A stretch of 64,000 nt of DNA from Deinococcus marmoris. GTDB lineage: Bacteria; Deinococcota; Deinococci; Deinococcales; Deinococcaceae. Shown piece after piece: positions 7,763-20,241 of this stretch. The notes beneath the pieces are model-generated. The model saw nothing but the letters and a program-made list of their open reading frames with translations, was not told the DNA's origin and did not search any database. The DNA lies in the NCBI RefSeq assembly GCF_001949125.1, contig NZ_MSTI01000068.1, forward strand, positions 62,001 through 126,000, given 5' to 3'. A program made the translations under genes and the position numbers. Positions within the stretch are counted from its first letter, which is position 1. Each line of letters opens with the position of its first letter.

Positions 7763-8513
7763 GGCCTGACTGGGCACGGCCCGACTGTTCGCCTGCCGAC
7801 AGTGCCTCGTCCAGCAGCGCGGCGTTGCGGCCAGCGCGGCGGGCGATCTCGCTCAGGGCGCTCTCGGTGACGTGGCGGTCCTCGGCACTCAGGTTGGCCT
7901 GTTGCAGCGCGGAGGCCACATTGCCCTTGGCCTGTGCCAGTTGGGTATCGATGCGCGCCTTCTTGATCTGCCGGTCAAATTCTCCCAGATCGGCGCGCAG
8001 GTCCGAGAGGTGGGTCTGGGCGCGGGCAAAGGCGTCGCGACTGACCTGTAAATCGGTTTCCCAGCGGGCGATGTCGGCGGCGTCCATGTCCGCGCGGTTG
8101 GTGTCGATCAGCCGGCGGAAGTCTTCCAGATGGCCGTTGGCCTCGGCCAGTTGGCGGCCCTTGGCGGTGATCAGATCCTCGAACTGCTTGCGCTGCAAGA
8201 TCAGCGTTTCCAGCGGCATGGCGCGGGCCACCGCCTCCTTGGCGCGCACCCGGCCCGCGTTGAGGGCCAGCATCAGCGCGGGCAGCAGCACGATCACCGC
8301 CAGCAGCGCGATGCCAAAGGCCGCGATGGTCACGGTGGTCAGCGCCACGTTGAACAGCGCCACCGCCGCGCCGCCCAGCACGGCCAGCGCCAGCACGCCG
8401 CCACCCGTGGCCAGCACCAGTTTTCCCGCCGTGACGGGCCGGGGGGCCAGTTCGTTCCCAGCGCCAGAGGGCCGCAGGTTGATCACCGTCTCCTGGGGGA
8501 CAGGTTCGTTCAT
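7725..8513 (-). CDS. membrane-anchored coiled-coil protein, unknown function
   Basis: The 262-residue protein has two adjacent hydrophobic helices (about residues 28-54 and 59-84). A long alpha-helical, heptad-rich region follows (residues 90-235), rich in Gln, Ala, Arg and Asp, with the overall look of PspA-like coiled coils but no motif that proves the family. The tail repeats QSGHA and is encoded by the 15-base repeat shared with the next gene. TATAAA and GGGG lie just before the ATG at 8513. With the small membrane protein downstream it likely forms an envelope-associated pair (inference). Confidence 0.65.
   Translation of the reverse strand: MNEPVPQETVINLRPSGAGNELAPRPVTAGKLVLATGGGVLALAVLGGAAVALFNVALTTVTIAAFGIALLAVIVLLPALMLALNAGRVRAKEAVARAMPLETLILQRKQFEDLITAKGRQLAEANGHLEDFRRLIDTNRADMDAADIARWETDLQVSRDAFARAQTHLSDLRADLGEFDRQIKKARIDTQLAQAKGNVASALQQANLSAEDRHVTESALSEIARRAGRNAALLDEALSAGEQSGRAQSGHAQSGHARGTAG
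7742..7786. repeat. three tandem 15-base repeats in overlapping genes
   Basis: GTGCATGGCCTGACT occurs twice exactly and a third time with three changes. One reading frame encodes the C-terminal QSGHA repeats of the 7725-8513 protein; another encodes the N-terminal SQAMH repeats of the next one. Confidence 0.85.
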
Positions 8514-8597
8514 GCCCCTTTATACGGCGAAAGGGGGCAGGAGGTTGCCGGAGAGGCCCGCAGTCCATTCCACTCTCCAGAGAAAAGCGGACGGGTT

Positions 8598-9617
8598 TTA
8601 CAGTTTCGCCAGTTCCGTCTGTGCCGCCGCGAAGCCTGGGCGCAACCGCAGCGCCTCGCGGTAGGCCGCCTGGGCTTTTGCCGTCTGGCCCATTCCGGCC
8701 AGCGCCCGGCCCCGCCAGTAATACATTTCCTCGTGCGCGGGGGCATCGCGCAGTACGGCGTTCGTCAGGCGCAACACGTCGTCGTAGCGCCCGTTGCGGG
8801 TGTACGCCTCCAGCGGGCCGAAGGAATACCACAGCGTGCGCCACGCCAGCCCGCCCACGGTGCGCGCCGGGCGGGTGGGATCGAGTTTCGGGTCTGGCCG
8901 GGCCGCAAACGCCGCGTCGAAGGCCCGCACCGCTCCACGCGAATCGCCCAGATTCAGTCTGGCCTGCCCCACGTTCAGCCATGCCACGGCATCATTTTTC
9001 TTCTCCGCCTCCGCGAGCGACACGCGCAGGGCCGCGCGTTTATTCATGCCCGCGTCGGCGTGGTAGCCCAGCGCCGCGTCCAGTTCGGCCTGCCTGCTTT
9101 TAGGGGCGATCACCAGAAAGGTGCGCCCGAACGAACGCCACAGCTCGTCCAGCTCGGCGTAGCTAAAGCCCAGGCGGCCCATGTACGAGTCCAGCGCCGA
9201 GAACTTGCCCTTGGCGTCGTCGTAGCCCGTCAGCAGGCGGTAATGGCCCATACCGCCGCTGTCGTGCGTGACGAACCACGTCTCGGCAATCACCGGGAAT
9301 CCGGCGGCCAGCAGACGTTTGAGCATCAGCGGTGTGCCGCCGCGTGCCAGATGCACCGCCATGCCCTGACCGCGCGCAAAGGCCGCCAGTTCCTCCGGCG
9401 ACACGTTCACGTCGCCCCCGCCCGCCTTCAACTTCGGCGCGATGTCGTACTGGTTCAGCGTGCCGCCCCAGCGACTGAGCGCCATGCCCACCGTCACCGG
9501 GCCGCAGTTGTTCAGCCGCTGGTACTCGTGCTTGATGTTGTCGATGCTGATCTGGGCAGGCAGCGCCGACGCCACGCCAAGCAAGGCGAGGGTGAGCAGG
9601 GGCGGGAGGGCGCGCAT
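8598..9617 (-). CDS. secreted C39-like peptidase with TPR-like repeats
   Basis: The 339-residue protein has a signal peptide (MRALPPLLTLALLGVASA). A papain-like C39 domain covers about residues 25-165, with the catalytic Cys in LNNCGPVTVGMAL, a His in GGMGHYRLLTGYDD and an Asp in SALDSYMG. The C-terminal half has TPR-like helices, most clearly the last repeat (EEMYYWRGRALAGMGQTAKAQAAYREALRLRPG). Double-glycine peptidases of this fold cleave leader peptides or wall-associated substrates; this one is exported, so it probably acts outside the membrane (inference). In-frame ATG at 9626 and TTG at 9635 are alternative starts; 9617 gives the cleanest signal peptide. Confidence 0.8.
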   Translation of the reverse strand: MRALPPLLTLALLGVASALPAQISIDNIKHEYQRLNNCGPVTVGMALSRWGGTLNQYDIAPKLKAGGGDVNVSPEELAAFARGQGMAVHLARGGTPLMLKRLLAAGFPVIAETWFVTHDSGGMGHYRLLTGYDDAKGKFSALDSYMGRLGFSYAELDELWRSFGRTFLVIAPKSRQAELDAALGYHADAGMNKRAALRVSLAEAEKKNDAVAWLNVGQARLNLGDSRGAVRAFDAAFAARPDPKLDPTRPARTVGGLAWRTLWYSFGPLEAYTRNGRYDDVLRLTNAVLRDAPAHEEMYYWRGRALAGMGQTAKAQAAYREALRLRPGFAAAQTELAKL

Positions 9618-9696
9618 TCCCCCCATTCTCGCCAATATTCATGATCCGGGACTGAGGCGGGATGGTGAGGGAAGGCCCAATGGCAGGCACATTGGA

Positions 9697-9873
9697 TCAC
9701 TTCTTGCGCCCCTCCACAGCCTTAGCCACAGCGCTGCGCCTCACGGCGTACCCCGCAACGCGCAGACTTCCCGTGATGCTCTCGACCAACCGTTTCTGAC
9801 CCCTGGCTGCCGTCAAGCGCTCCGCCGTCGCCAACTGCTTCTGGAATGCTCTGGATATCTCCTTCCTGGGCAT
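9697..9873 (-). CDS. small basic protein of 58 residues, unknown
   Basis: An open frame from ATG 9873 to TGA 9697 nearly fills the gap between the C39 gene and the oxidoreductase terminator. The product is strongly basic (MPRKEISRAFQKQL... ending GRKK) and could be helical. GAAGG directly precedes the ATG, which is too close for an ideal ribosome site. Codon use (ATA, AGA, GCA) is less biased than in the neighbours. No family is recognised, so it may be real or chance. Confidence 0.4.
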   Translation of the reverse strand: MPRKEISRAFQKQLATAERLTAARGQKRLVESITGSLRVAGYAVRRSAVAKAVEGRKK

Positions 9874-9885
9874 CCTTCAAAATTA

Positions 9886-9914
9886 ATCCCCCCAGCCACT
9901 ACAGCGGGGGGGAT
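9886..9914 (-). terminator. hairpin terminator of the oxidoreductase gene
   Basis: The minus strand reads ATCCCCCC, a 13-base loop region, GGGGGGAT, then TAATTTT. The 8-bp stem with a T-rich tail lies 20 bases after the stop at 9934. Confidence 0.75.
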
Positions 9915-9933
9915 ACCGTCAAGCCTTTTAACC

Positions 9934-10968
9934 CTACAGCTTGACCACCATCTTGCCGGTGTTCTGGCCTTCCAGCAGGCCCATGAACGCGCCGGGCATG
10001 CCGTCGATGCCTTCCACCACGGTCTCGTCGTAGTGCAGTTCGCCGGACGCGATCCAGCCCCCGACTTCCTGCACGAACTGGGAGAACAGGTGGCTGTAGC
10101 TGCTGACGATGAAGCCCTTGAGGGTCAGTTGACGGCCAATCGCCAGCGCCAGATTGCGCGGGGCGCTGGCCGGTTCGGTGGCGTTGTACTGGCTGATCGC
10201 CCCGCACAGCGCCGCCCGCCCGAAGGGGTTAAAGGCGAACAGTGCCGCTTCCAGATGGTCCCCGCCCACGTTGTCGAAGTACACGTCGATGCCGTCCGGG
10301 GCGGCCTCGCGCAGCAGCTTGTTCACCGGGCCGTCCTTGTAATTAAATGCGGCGTCGAAGCCCAGTTTGTCGGTCAGGTGCGCTACTTTCTCGGCGGACC
10401 CGGCGCTGCCGATCACGCGCGCCGCGCCCTTCAGGCGGGCAATCTGGCCCACGGCGCTGCCCACTGCCCCTGCCGCGCCCGACACGAACACCACGTTCCC
10501 TTCCTTGAAGGCGGCGACATCTAGCAGGCCCGCGTAGGCGGTCAGGCCGGGCATGCCCAGAATGCCCAGGTACGCGCTGGGCGAGACGCCGTCCATCGCG
10601 TCCACCTTGCGCGCCGCCTTGGCGGGCAGCAGCGCGTGGGTGCGCCAGCCCTGATCGTGCAGCACCAGATCGCCCACGCTCAGGCCATCCCCATTCGAGG
10701 CAATGACCTCGCCTACCGCGCCGCCGGTCATGGTCTCGTTCAGCGCAAAGGGGGGCGTGTAGGACTTGACGTCGTTCATGCGCCCGCGCATGTAGGGGTC
10801 CACGCTCAGGAACAGGTTGCGGACCAGCACCTCGCCGTCACCGGGCTGGCCCAGTTCGCGGTCCACCAGCGCGAAGTCGCTGTCCTTCGGCGCACCCTGG
10901 GGCCGGGCGGCCAGTTGAACCTCGCGGGACATCGTCTTTTCTGGAGTTGTCTGTTCTGAACTTGTCAT
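9934..10968 (-). CDS. NADP-dependent MDR oxidoreductase (PTGR/CurA-like)
   Basis: This medium-chain dehydrogenase/reductase belongs to the zinc-free leukotriene B4 dehydrogenase/CurA group. It shows LSVDPYMRGRM near the N-terminus, the glycine-rich nucleotide site VFVSGAAGAVGSAVGQIA in the middle and YFDNVGGDHLEAAL after it. These enzymes reduce the double bond of alpha,beta-unsaturated ketones or aldehydes with NADPH, a detoxifying role (family knowledge). The start is uncertain: ATG at 10968 or 10932 (MSREVQLAARPQG), with homologues usually beginning near the latter, and a TTG/ATG at about 11000. None has a good ribosome site. A hairpin terminator follows. Confidence 0.9.
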   Translation of the reverse strand: MTSSEQTTPEKTMSREVQLAARPQGAPKDSDFALVDRELGQPGDGEVLVRNLFLSVDPYMRGRMNDVKSYTPPFALNETMTGGAVGEVIASNGDGLSVGDLVLHDQGWRTHALLPAKAARKVDAMDGVSPSAYLGILGMPGLTAYAGLLDVAAFKEGNVVFVSGAAGAVGSAVGQIARLKGAARVIGSAGSAEKVAHLTDKLGFDAAFNYKDGPVNKLLREAAPDGIDVYFDNVGGDHLEAALFAFNPFGRAALCGAISQYNATEPASAPRNLALAIGRQLTLKGFIVSSYSHLFSQFVQEVGGWIASGELHYDETVVEGIDGMPGAFMGLLEGQNTGKMVVKL

Positions 10969-11029
10969 GAGGGTATTGGGCTGCCTGCGGGCGACCATCA
11001 ATGTGAGATGAAATGCATTCCAGCTTGGT

Positions 11030-12286
<1,257 letters not shown>

Positions 12287-12293
12287 GGGCTTA

Positions 12294-12299
12294 ACGATA
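12294..12299 (-). promoter_or_regulatory. leaderless -10 (TATCGT) of the antiporter gene
   Basis: TATCGT lies seven bases before the ATG at 12286, and no Shine-Dalgarno is present. Confidence 0.5.
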
Positions 12300-12356
12300 G
12301 AGCGGCGGGGTCATTTCTTGCCGCCGCTGTCTGATCGCGCGCCGGGCCGTGATAGG

Positions 12357-12767
12357 TCAGGGTGAGGCCGTCCCCGCTGCCGGAAGGAAGGCGTCGTGCT
12401 GGATCAATGAAGCCATGACGTCCAGTACGCCATTCTGGCCCTTGCGGGAGATGCCACGCTCAGCAGCGACGGCCTGCCACCATATGGGCTTGCGGTTCAG
12501 TAACGAAGGATCAGCCAGATACAGGTGGTAAGCACATAAGGCGTGGCGGGCGTTTTCCCTCAGCGGCTTGTCCGACGACGCAGTAAATCCACGGACAAAA
12601 CCATGCTTGGCCAGACCCACGAACGCCGCCTTTGGACAGCCCTTGGCTCGACTGATTGGTGTGCCAATGTCCCGCTCAGCCAGGGTCTGCTTGGCGTTTT
12701 CCCAGGCTTGCGAGGGAGAGGCGGTTTGGGCTAGGGCCAATTCGGTCAAATGTGTATATAGTGTCAT
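12357..12767 (-). CDS. DUF6979-like protein
   Basis: The 136-residue soluble protein has the pattern I associate with DUF6979: AW..A near the start, then GCPKAAFVGLAKHGFVRGF, a charged helix with N..ALCAYHLYL, and a C-terminal W.AV stretch before a short tail. Its function is unknown. The ATG at 12767 has a good ribosome site (AGGAGA, eight bases upstream), which rules out the much longer upstream reading frame. It follows the DUF7662-like gene by 16 bases, so the two form a small operon. Composition is less GC-rich than the surroundings, which suggests an accessory, transferred pair. The family name is from memory of the motif. Confidence 0.7.
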   Translation of the reverse strand: MTLYTHLTELALAQTASPSQAWENAKQTLAERDIGTPISRAKGCPKAAFVGLAKHGFVRGFTASSDKPLRENARHALCAYHLYLADPSLLNRKPIWWQAVAAERGISRKGQNGVLDVMASLIQHDAFLPAAGTASP

Positions 12768-12783
12768 TATGCTTCTCCTGGAG

Positions 12784-13185
12784 TTACTTTTTTTGAAAGA
12801 CGACTGTCTCTTCACCAAGATCAAGCTCACAGGTCCGCCGCCCAATATCCAACCAGGCTGCGGAGTACGGGTGACTGCGGGTATTGGCCCACCACGCATT
12901 GTATTTTCTGGCTGAGGCAGGAAGTGATTTACCAATGATGTCCTCAATTTGCGAGAATGTCATGCAAAAAGTTTCTTCCTCACGTCCATAAAGGTGTCTG
13001 GCAAGTTCTCGGTATCTGGGACGGATCTGATTGAAGTCGAACTTTCTTGATGCTTCTTCTCCTGAAATAGGAGAGGGAAAAACAGCGTCGTTGAGCTGTC
13101 GTATCAACATGCCCGCCACCTCTGAAGAAACCAAGTATGAAAATTCTTGCTCACCGTCTGAGATTCGGATACTTGTTTTTTTCAT
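12784..13185 (-). CDS. DUF7662-like protein
   Basis: The 133-residue protein ends in a domain with F.QIEDIIGKSLPASARKYNAWWAN, then RSHPYSAAWLDIGRRT and LGEETVVF. This is the pattern of the DUF7662 domain found at the C-terminus of many uncharacterised proteins. The N-terminal 60 residues (MKKTSIRISDGEQEFSYLVSSEVAGML) are not recognised. I prefer the ATG at 13185 to the GTG at 13200. No Shine-Dalgarno is seen; the upstream region is AT-rich with TATAAT-like sequence. AAA, GAA and ATT codons are frequent for this genome, again pointing to transfer. It is co-transcribed with the DUF6979-like gene. Confidence 0.7.
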   Translation of the reverse strand: MKKTSIRISDGEQEFSYLVSSEVAGMLIRQLNDAVFPSPISGEEASRKFDFNQIRPRYRELARHLYGREEETFCMTFSQIEDIIGKSLPASARKYNAWWANTRSHPYSAAWLDIGRRTCELDLGEETVVFQKK

Positions 13186-13293
13186 GTCTAATAAAAGCAC
13201 ATTATATAAACTATGTCAAGGGAAACGGCGGCATCCTGGGTTCTCCCCTGTGCCGCCGAGACGCTGACTGTTCTGAATTGTGTTGCCCAGCCC

Positions 13294-14145
13294 TCAGCCC
13301 TTGCCCGCCGTCCGTCCCCGGTCAATCACCTTCTGGCCCAGCAGTTGCAGCATGAACTTGCCCACGAAACGCGGGTTGTGCTTGGCGTAGCGCTTCCACA
13401 GGCGGCGGGGTTCCATGATCAGGCGGAACAGCCATTCCAGCCCCAGCTTCTGCATGGCGGGCGGGGCCTGCCTGACCCGCCCGGAGTGGAAGTCGAAGGC
13501 GGCCCCCATGCCCAGCAGCACGGCGTCCAGGCGGCCCGTGTGGGCGGCCATCCAGCGTTCCTGCTTGGGGCAGCCGATGCCCACGAACACGATCCTGGCC
13601 CCCGAATCGGCGATCTGTTGCGTGTACAGCGCGTCTTCCTCGCGGGTGGGGGGACGGAAGGGCGGGGCGATCAGGCAGGCGATCTCGATGCCCGGATAGT
13701 GGGAATGCAGGAAAACGACGAACTCCTCCAGACTCTCGGGCGTGCCGCCGTACAGGGCGATGGGCACGCCTTCACGGGCGGCGGCCTCGCAGACGTGCAG
13801 CATCAGCGTGGGGCCGTACACGCGCTCGGCCTGCGGCACGCCCAGCGCTTTTAGCGCCCACACCAGCGGCACGCCGTCGGAGGTCACCAGATCGGCTCCG
13901 TTGACCACATCCCGGAATTCGGCGCTGTCGCTGGTCTCCATGACCATGTGGACGTTGGAGGCGCAGACATAGCGCGCCTGCCCGGAGCGTGCCCAGTCCA
14001 TCACCCTCGCCGTGGCGTCCGCGTAGGTGGTGACATCCACCCGCATCCCCAGAATCGAGCGGGAGGTCAGGGTGGGGGCGGGTGGGGCGGTGGTGGACGG
14101 CGTGGAGGCGGCAGGGCGTGGATCGGGCGAGGTGGGAACAGACAT
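13294..14145 (-). CDS. WecB/TagA/CpsF-family glycosyltransferase
   Basis: The 283-residue protein has the GT26 pattern: VCASNVHMVMETSDS, ADLVTSDGVPLVWALK, RVYGPTLMLHVC, IALYGGTPESLEEF and the signature IVFVGIGCPKQERWM near residue 185. GT26 enzymes add N-acetylmannosamine or a similar aminosugar to a polyprenyl-linked acceptor at the inner face of the membrane (family knowledge). The N-terminal 30 residues are a Pro/Thr/Ala-rich extension. It starts four bases after the stop of the O-antigen-ligase-like gene, so the pair forms a surface-polysaccharide operon. The exact sugar is unknown. Confidence 0.9.
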   Translation of the reverse strand: MSVPTSPDPRPAASTPSTTAPPAPTLTSRSILGMRVDVTTYADATARVMDWARSGQARYVCASNVHMVMETSDSAEFRDVVNGADLVTSDGVPLVWALKALGVPQAERVYGPTLMLHVCEAAAREGVPIALYGGTPESLEEFVVFLHSHYPGIEIACLIAPPFRPPTREEDALYTQQIADSGARIVFVGIGCPKQERWMAAHTGRLDAVLLGMGAAFDFHSGRVRQAPPAMQKLGLEWLFRLIMEPRRLWKRYAKHNPRFVGKFMLQLLGQKVIDRGRTAGKG

Positions 14146-14149
14146 CGTT

Positions 14150-15688
14150 TCAGGACTCCTTGAGGGCGGTGGGAACAGGCAACGCAGAAGGGGCTGTGGG
14201 AGATTCGGTCAGGGCGAACTGGCGACGCTGGGTTTCCATGGCGGCCAGCCCGAAACCGAACAGGCACCAGAACCAGATGCCCCCCTGCGGCCCTTCCAGA
14301 TACACGTCGAAGGAGGCGTTGACCAGAAAGGCCAGCCAGTAGGCGAAGAGCCACAGGTTCAGGCTGGCCCACAGCGTGTTCCGGGCGGCGCGTGCGAGTG
14401 CGTAGGCGCGCAGCAGGCTGAAGCCGAAGGCCAGTTGCAGCGCCACCCAGGCCAGGAAACCCGGCACGCCGGAGCGGGCCAGGAAGGTCATGTGGCCGTT
14501 GTGCGGGTTTCTCAGCGAGTGGTCCTGATACACCTGGAACCCGTCGGAGTCGGCCAGATTGATGCCGTAGCCCTTGCCGGTCCAGAAGTAGGGACCATAC
14601 ACCGTGTAGTCCACGATTTCTTTCCACCAGTCCAGCCGCCAGGTGCGGGTGCCCTCGCGCACATCCGAGCCGGAATCCCCGGCGATGCTCTGAACATTGA
14701 GCAGCAGGGACTCGGCAGAGATGTCACGCTGGCCACCCAGGTTGACCTTGAAATTGGTGGCGATCAGCAGGGTCAGCAGGACGGCCACCAGATACACCGG
14801 ACGGCCCCAGCCGCTGCGGGGGCGCAGCAGGACGATGAACGCCCCGCTGGCGACAATGGCTAGCGTCGCGGCGCGGCTCTCGGAGGTGGCCAGGATGCCC
14901 AGCAGGATCAGCCCCCACCACAGCCATTCGTGCCAGCTCCGGCGTCGCTCCGGCGGCGTGAAACGGTGGTGCAGGCCCAGCAGCAGAAAAGCCACGACGC
15001 CCGCCAGATGAACGCCGATGTCTCCGCCCTTGGGATACAGCAGCGGCGTATCGCTGCCCGGCCACGCTGGAATGACCTTCTCGAACAGTTTGAAGATCAC
15101 GAAGCTCAGGGGCGCGAAGAACAGGAACCACGGGATGATGCGGGCGTACTGCGTCAGTACCCGCTCCAGCCAGCCCAGGCGCAGCAGCAGCCCCGCCACG
15201 ATCAGCGCAAAGGCCGCGTACAGCCAGACCACGCTGTCGCGCAGCGCATCAATTTTGTAGAGACCGATATACGGCACGGTATTGATCAGGCCAATGAACA
15301 TGAACACGCCCAGCAGCGCCAGCAGCCCCCGGTAATGGCGGATGCCGACCATGCCCACCCGCCACAGCGCCAGCAGTCCCACGGCCAGCGCCATCTCGCC
15401 CACGAACAGCGGGGGCACCCCGATATACGAGTAGCCCTTGCCCAGAAAGGCGTAGCCGATCAGCGAAACGCCGATGAACCCCAGGGCGAACTGGGACAGG
15501 CGGTCCCACACGCGCACCAGCCCGGCCAGCAACACCATCAGGGCCGCCAGTGCCCCGGCCAGCAGCGGTTGTTCGGTGGCCAGAACACCCACCAGCAGTG
15601 CGGCAACCAGCAGCGCCAGCCACGTCGCCCAGCCGACGCGCGCGGGCTGGGTCTGCGCCCCGGAATTCCGCAGAGGCATGGACTTCAC
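14150..15688 (-). CDS. O-antigen ligase (Wzy/WaaL)-like membrane protein
   Basis: The 512-residue protein has about 12 transmembrane helices and one large outside loop (about residues 310-400, RDISAESLLLNVQSI...WWKEIVDY) preceding HNGHMTFLARSGVPGFLAW. That H..H/R region is typical of the Wzy_C (PF04932) superfamily. These enzymes join or polymerise polysaccharide chains at the outer face of the membrane. Deinococcus lacks classical LPS, so the acceptor is more likely an exopolysaccharide or S-layer glycan (inference). It heads the operon with the WecB/TagA-like gene. The start ATG at 15688 has no clear ribosome site. Confidence 0.85.
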   Translation of the reverse strand: MKSMPLRNSGAQTQPARVGWATWLALLVAALLVGVLATEQPLLAGALAALMVLLAGLVRVWDRLSQFALGFIGVSLIGYAFLGKGYSYIGVPPLFVGEMALAVGLLALWRVGMVGIRHYRGLLALLGVFMFIGLINTVPYIGLYKIDALRDSVVWLYAAFALIVAGLLLRLGWLERVLTQYARIIPWFLFFAPLSFVIFKLFEKVIPAWPGSDTPLLYPKGGDIGVHLAGVVAFLLLGLHHRFTPPERRRSWHEWLWWGLILLGILATSESRAATLAIVASGAFIVLLRPRSGWGRPVYLVAVLLTLLIATNFKVNLGGQRDISAESLLLNVQSIAGDSGSDVREGTRTWRLDWWKEIVDYTVYGPYFWTGKGYGINLADSDGFQVYQDHSLRNPHNGHMTFLARSGVPGFLAWVALQLAFGFSLLRAYALARAARNTLWASLNLWLFAYWLAFLVNASFDVYLEGPQGGIWFWCLFGFGLAAMETQRRQFALTESPTAPSALPVPTALKES

Positions 15689-15982
15689 AGGCCAGTGCCC
15701 CTCATTTTCGCTGTGAAGCGGCGGGCATATGGAGGAACTGCCGGGGTCCGTTTCGCCGGGCAGGACTGGGCGTGTGAATGGTCAGTCGCCCTGGAAGCAG
15801 GCCGATTTCGGGCGTGGAATAGTGTGGACGGACGGCTTGCAGACATACTTCTCCCAGAAGTCGGTGCGGAACCGGTCCGAACCTCATAACGTGACGGAAT
15901 GTAGCCAGCGGGCCGCTAATAAAAAATAAACGGGCGGGCCTCTGCGCTAGCTGGTCCTGCGCTTCTCGTGGCTGGAGGCGGC
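15689..15982. other. 294-base non-coding gap
   Basis: The gap lies between two minus-strand genes. It contains an AT-rich tract (TAATAAAAAATAAA near 15917) that could form the promoter of the polysaccharide operon or the tail of the beta-helix gene. I see no RNA gene. Confidence 0.4.
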
Positions 15983-17191
15983 TTACTTGGAGACCGGCCC
16001 CACCGTGATTTTGGTCGATTTCAGCTTGGCCAGCCAGCGGGTGTACTCATTGCGTTCCATCGTCAGGGTGATGCGGCCAGGAAGGATTCTGTTGCCGTAG
16101 CATTTGCGCGGTTCGCAGTCGGGAAACCAGGTGGGGTTCTGGGTCTCGCGGCCCTTGAGGGGATTGCCCCAGGCCACCAGATTGTCGCGCACCGTGATGT
16201 TGAAAAAAGTTTTTCTGGCCTTGTCCCCGCGCGCATCCCACACGTACAACCCGACATTCTGGGCGGGGATCGGTGCCCCGCTGGGCAGGTAGCCGCTGGC
16301 GATGATGCGGTTGTTGTAGACCTCGATATCGTGACCGGAAGATACGGCAATGCCGTTGTTGGACGTGGCCACGACCTGATTTCTGTAGACCAGAATGTAG
16401 CCTGCCGCCTCGGCCACGGTTTTGGCGCTGCCGTCGCCCGCGTTGATGCCGCCGCCCGCGTAGGTGCTGACCCGTGGGTTGACGGCATACGCCCCCTGAA
16501 TGTAGTTGTCGTGGATCTTGATCCGGCTGCTGGGGACGCCGCTGGACAGATACATGTTGATGTTTTCCTCGGGACGGCTCTTGCCCGGCTCGTTGATGAC
16601 CTGATTCCAGGCGATCTCCGCGCCGCTGATCTTGCGGACCGCATTGAACTGCACGAACTGCACCAGCCGGTATTCCTTGTCCGAATACTGACCCTTGCCC
16701 GTGCTGTAGCGCCCGTCGATATTCAGGGCCTTGTTGCGCAGGATCTTGATCGTTTCTCCCAGCTTCGCCTGTCCCTTGTAAGACCGCAGGTAAATGCCTG
16801 AAGTCCCGATCATCTCGTTGTTCTCCAGCACAATGTTCTTGAATTCCTCGGCGGCCAGGAAACGGCCAGGGTAGCGGTATTCCTTGAGGGGCCGGTCCGG
16901 GTTGAGCGCCACGCCACGGGTGTTGCGGACCGTCAGGTTGGCGCTGACGAACGCGGTGTAGATCAGCGTGCCCTTGCTCTGGATGTTGGACTTCTCGATG
17001 ATCACCTTCTGGCTGGTGGCCACGGTCACGGCGGGCACCTTGGGGTCCAGGCTCTGCCAGTTGCCCCGGTAGGTGCCGCCCTTGCTGATCACGATGGGTT
17101 TGTCGTACTTGATCGTCTGGGCTGCGCCCACGGAACCGACGACCAGAAGGCACAGCATCACAGAAGACAGAAGGCGGAAACCTGGGCGCAT
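15983..17191 (-). CDS. secreted right-handed beta-helix protein
   Basis: The 402-residue protein has a signal peptide (MRPGFRLLSSVMLCLLVVGSVGA). Short repeated segments of the pectate-lyase-like type follow: NIVLENNEMIGTSGIYLRS, IRDNYIQG-like and GHDIEVYNNRIIASGYL, with N in the repeating turn. That is the parallel beta-helix (Beta_helix/PbH1) pattern of polysaccharide lyases, hydrolases and epimerases. Its position next to the polysaccharide genes suggests it trims or modifies the same glycan (inference). The catalytic type cannot be assigned from the sequence. TATAGT lies eight bases before the ATG. Confidence 0.82.
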   Translation of the reverse strand: MRPGFRLLSSVMLCLLVVGSVGAAQTIKYDKPIVISKGGTYRGNWQSLDPKVPAVTVATSQKVIIEKSNIQSKGTLIYTAFVSANLTVRNTRGVALNPDRPLKEYRYPGRFLAAEEFKNIVLENNEMIGTSGIYLRSYKGQAKLGETIKILRNKALNIDGRYSTGKGQYSDKEYRLVQFVQFNAVRKISGAEIAWNQVINEPGKSRPEENINMYLSSGVPSSRIKIHDNYIQGAYAVNPRVSTYAGGGINAGDGSAKTVAEAAGYILVYRNQVVATSNNGIAVSSGHDIEVYNNRIIASGYLPSGAPIPAQNVGLYVWDARGDKARKTFFNITVRDNLVAWGNPLKGRETQNPTWFPDCEPRKCYGNRILPGRITLTMERNEYTRWLAKLKSTKITVGPVSK

Positions 17192-17219
17192 GAAGGCCCA
17201 CTATAGGTCAGTCAGGTTG

Positions 17220-17260
17220 ACGAGGGGTCAATCTGATCAACCAGGGGTCAGTCTGGTGAG
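17220..17260. repeat. two short direct repeats
   Basis: AGGGGTCAATCTGAT and AGGGGTCAGTCTGGT lie about 21 bases apart in the gap between alaS and the beta-helix gene. The motif resembles other GGGTC-type intergenic repeats in the window. Confidence 0.5.
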
Positions 17261-17368
17261 ATGAAGGACGATGGCCCCGTCACTGACCTGACCGCGTTGC
17301 GCGCCCCACCCGTCAGCCGTGGTCCCCTGCATGGAGCGGTGAACCGGAGCTGATGCTGAAAGATGAAC

Positions 17369-20065
<2,697 letters not shown>

Positions 20066-20072
20066 GCGGGCG

Positions 20073-20078
20073 AGTTTA
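20073..20078 (-). promoter_or_regulatory. leaderless -10 (TAAACT) of alaS
   Basis: TAAACT lies seven bases before the alaS ATG, with no Shine-Dalgarno. Confidence 0.5.
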
Positions 20079-20241
20079 GCGCGGGGGCCAGAGTGAAAAG
20101 GAGCGCGGAAAGTCCAGGGCAGTGTCCTCTTCTGGAAGAGCTGGCAGCCTGGTCAACAAGAGCTTTTAGCCTTGCACCAAGAGTTTCCAGTCAAAAAAAT
20201 GTGCTGTGTGGGACGTTCATTTCCGCATCGAAACGGAGAAA

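Noticed and set aside
13200..13216. TTGACATA half of a radiation-response motif upstream of the DUF7662-like gene
   Set aside because: Only one half of the palindrome TTATGTCATTGACATAA is present.
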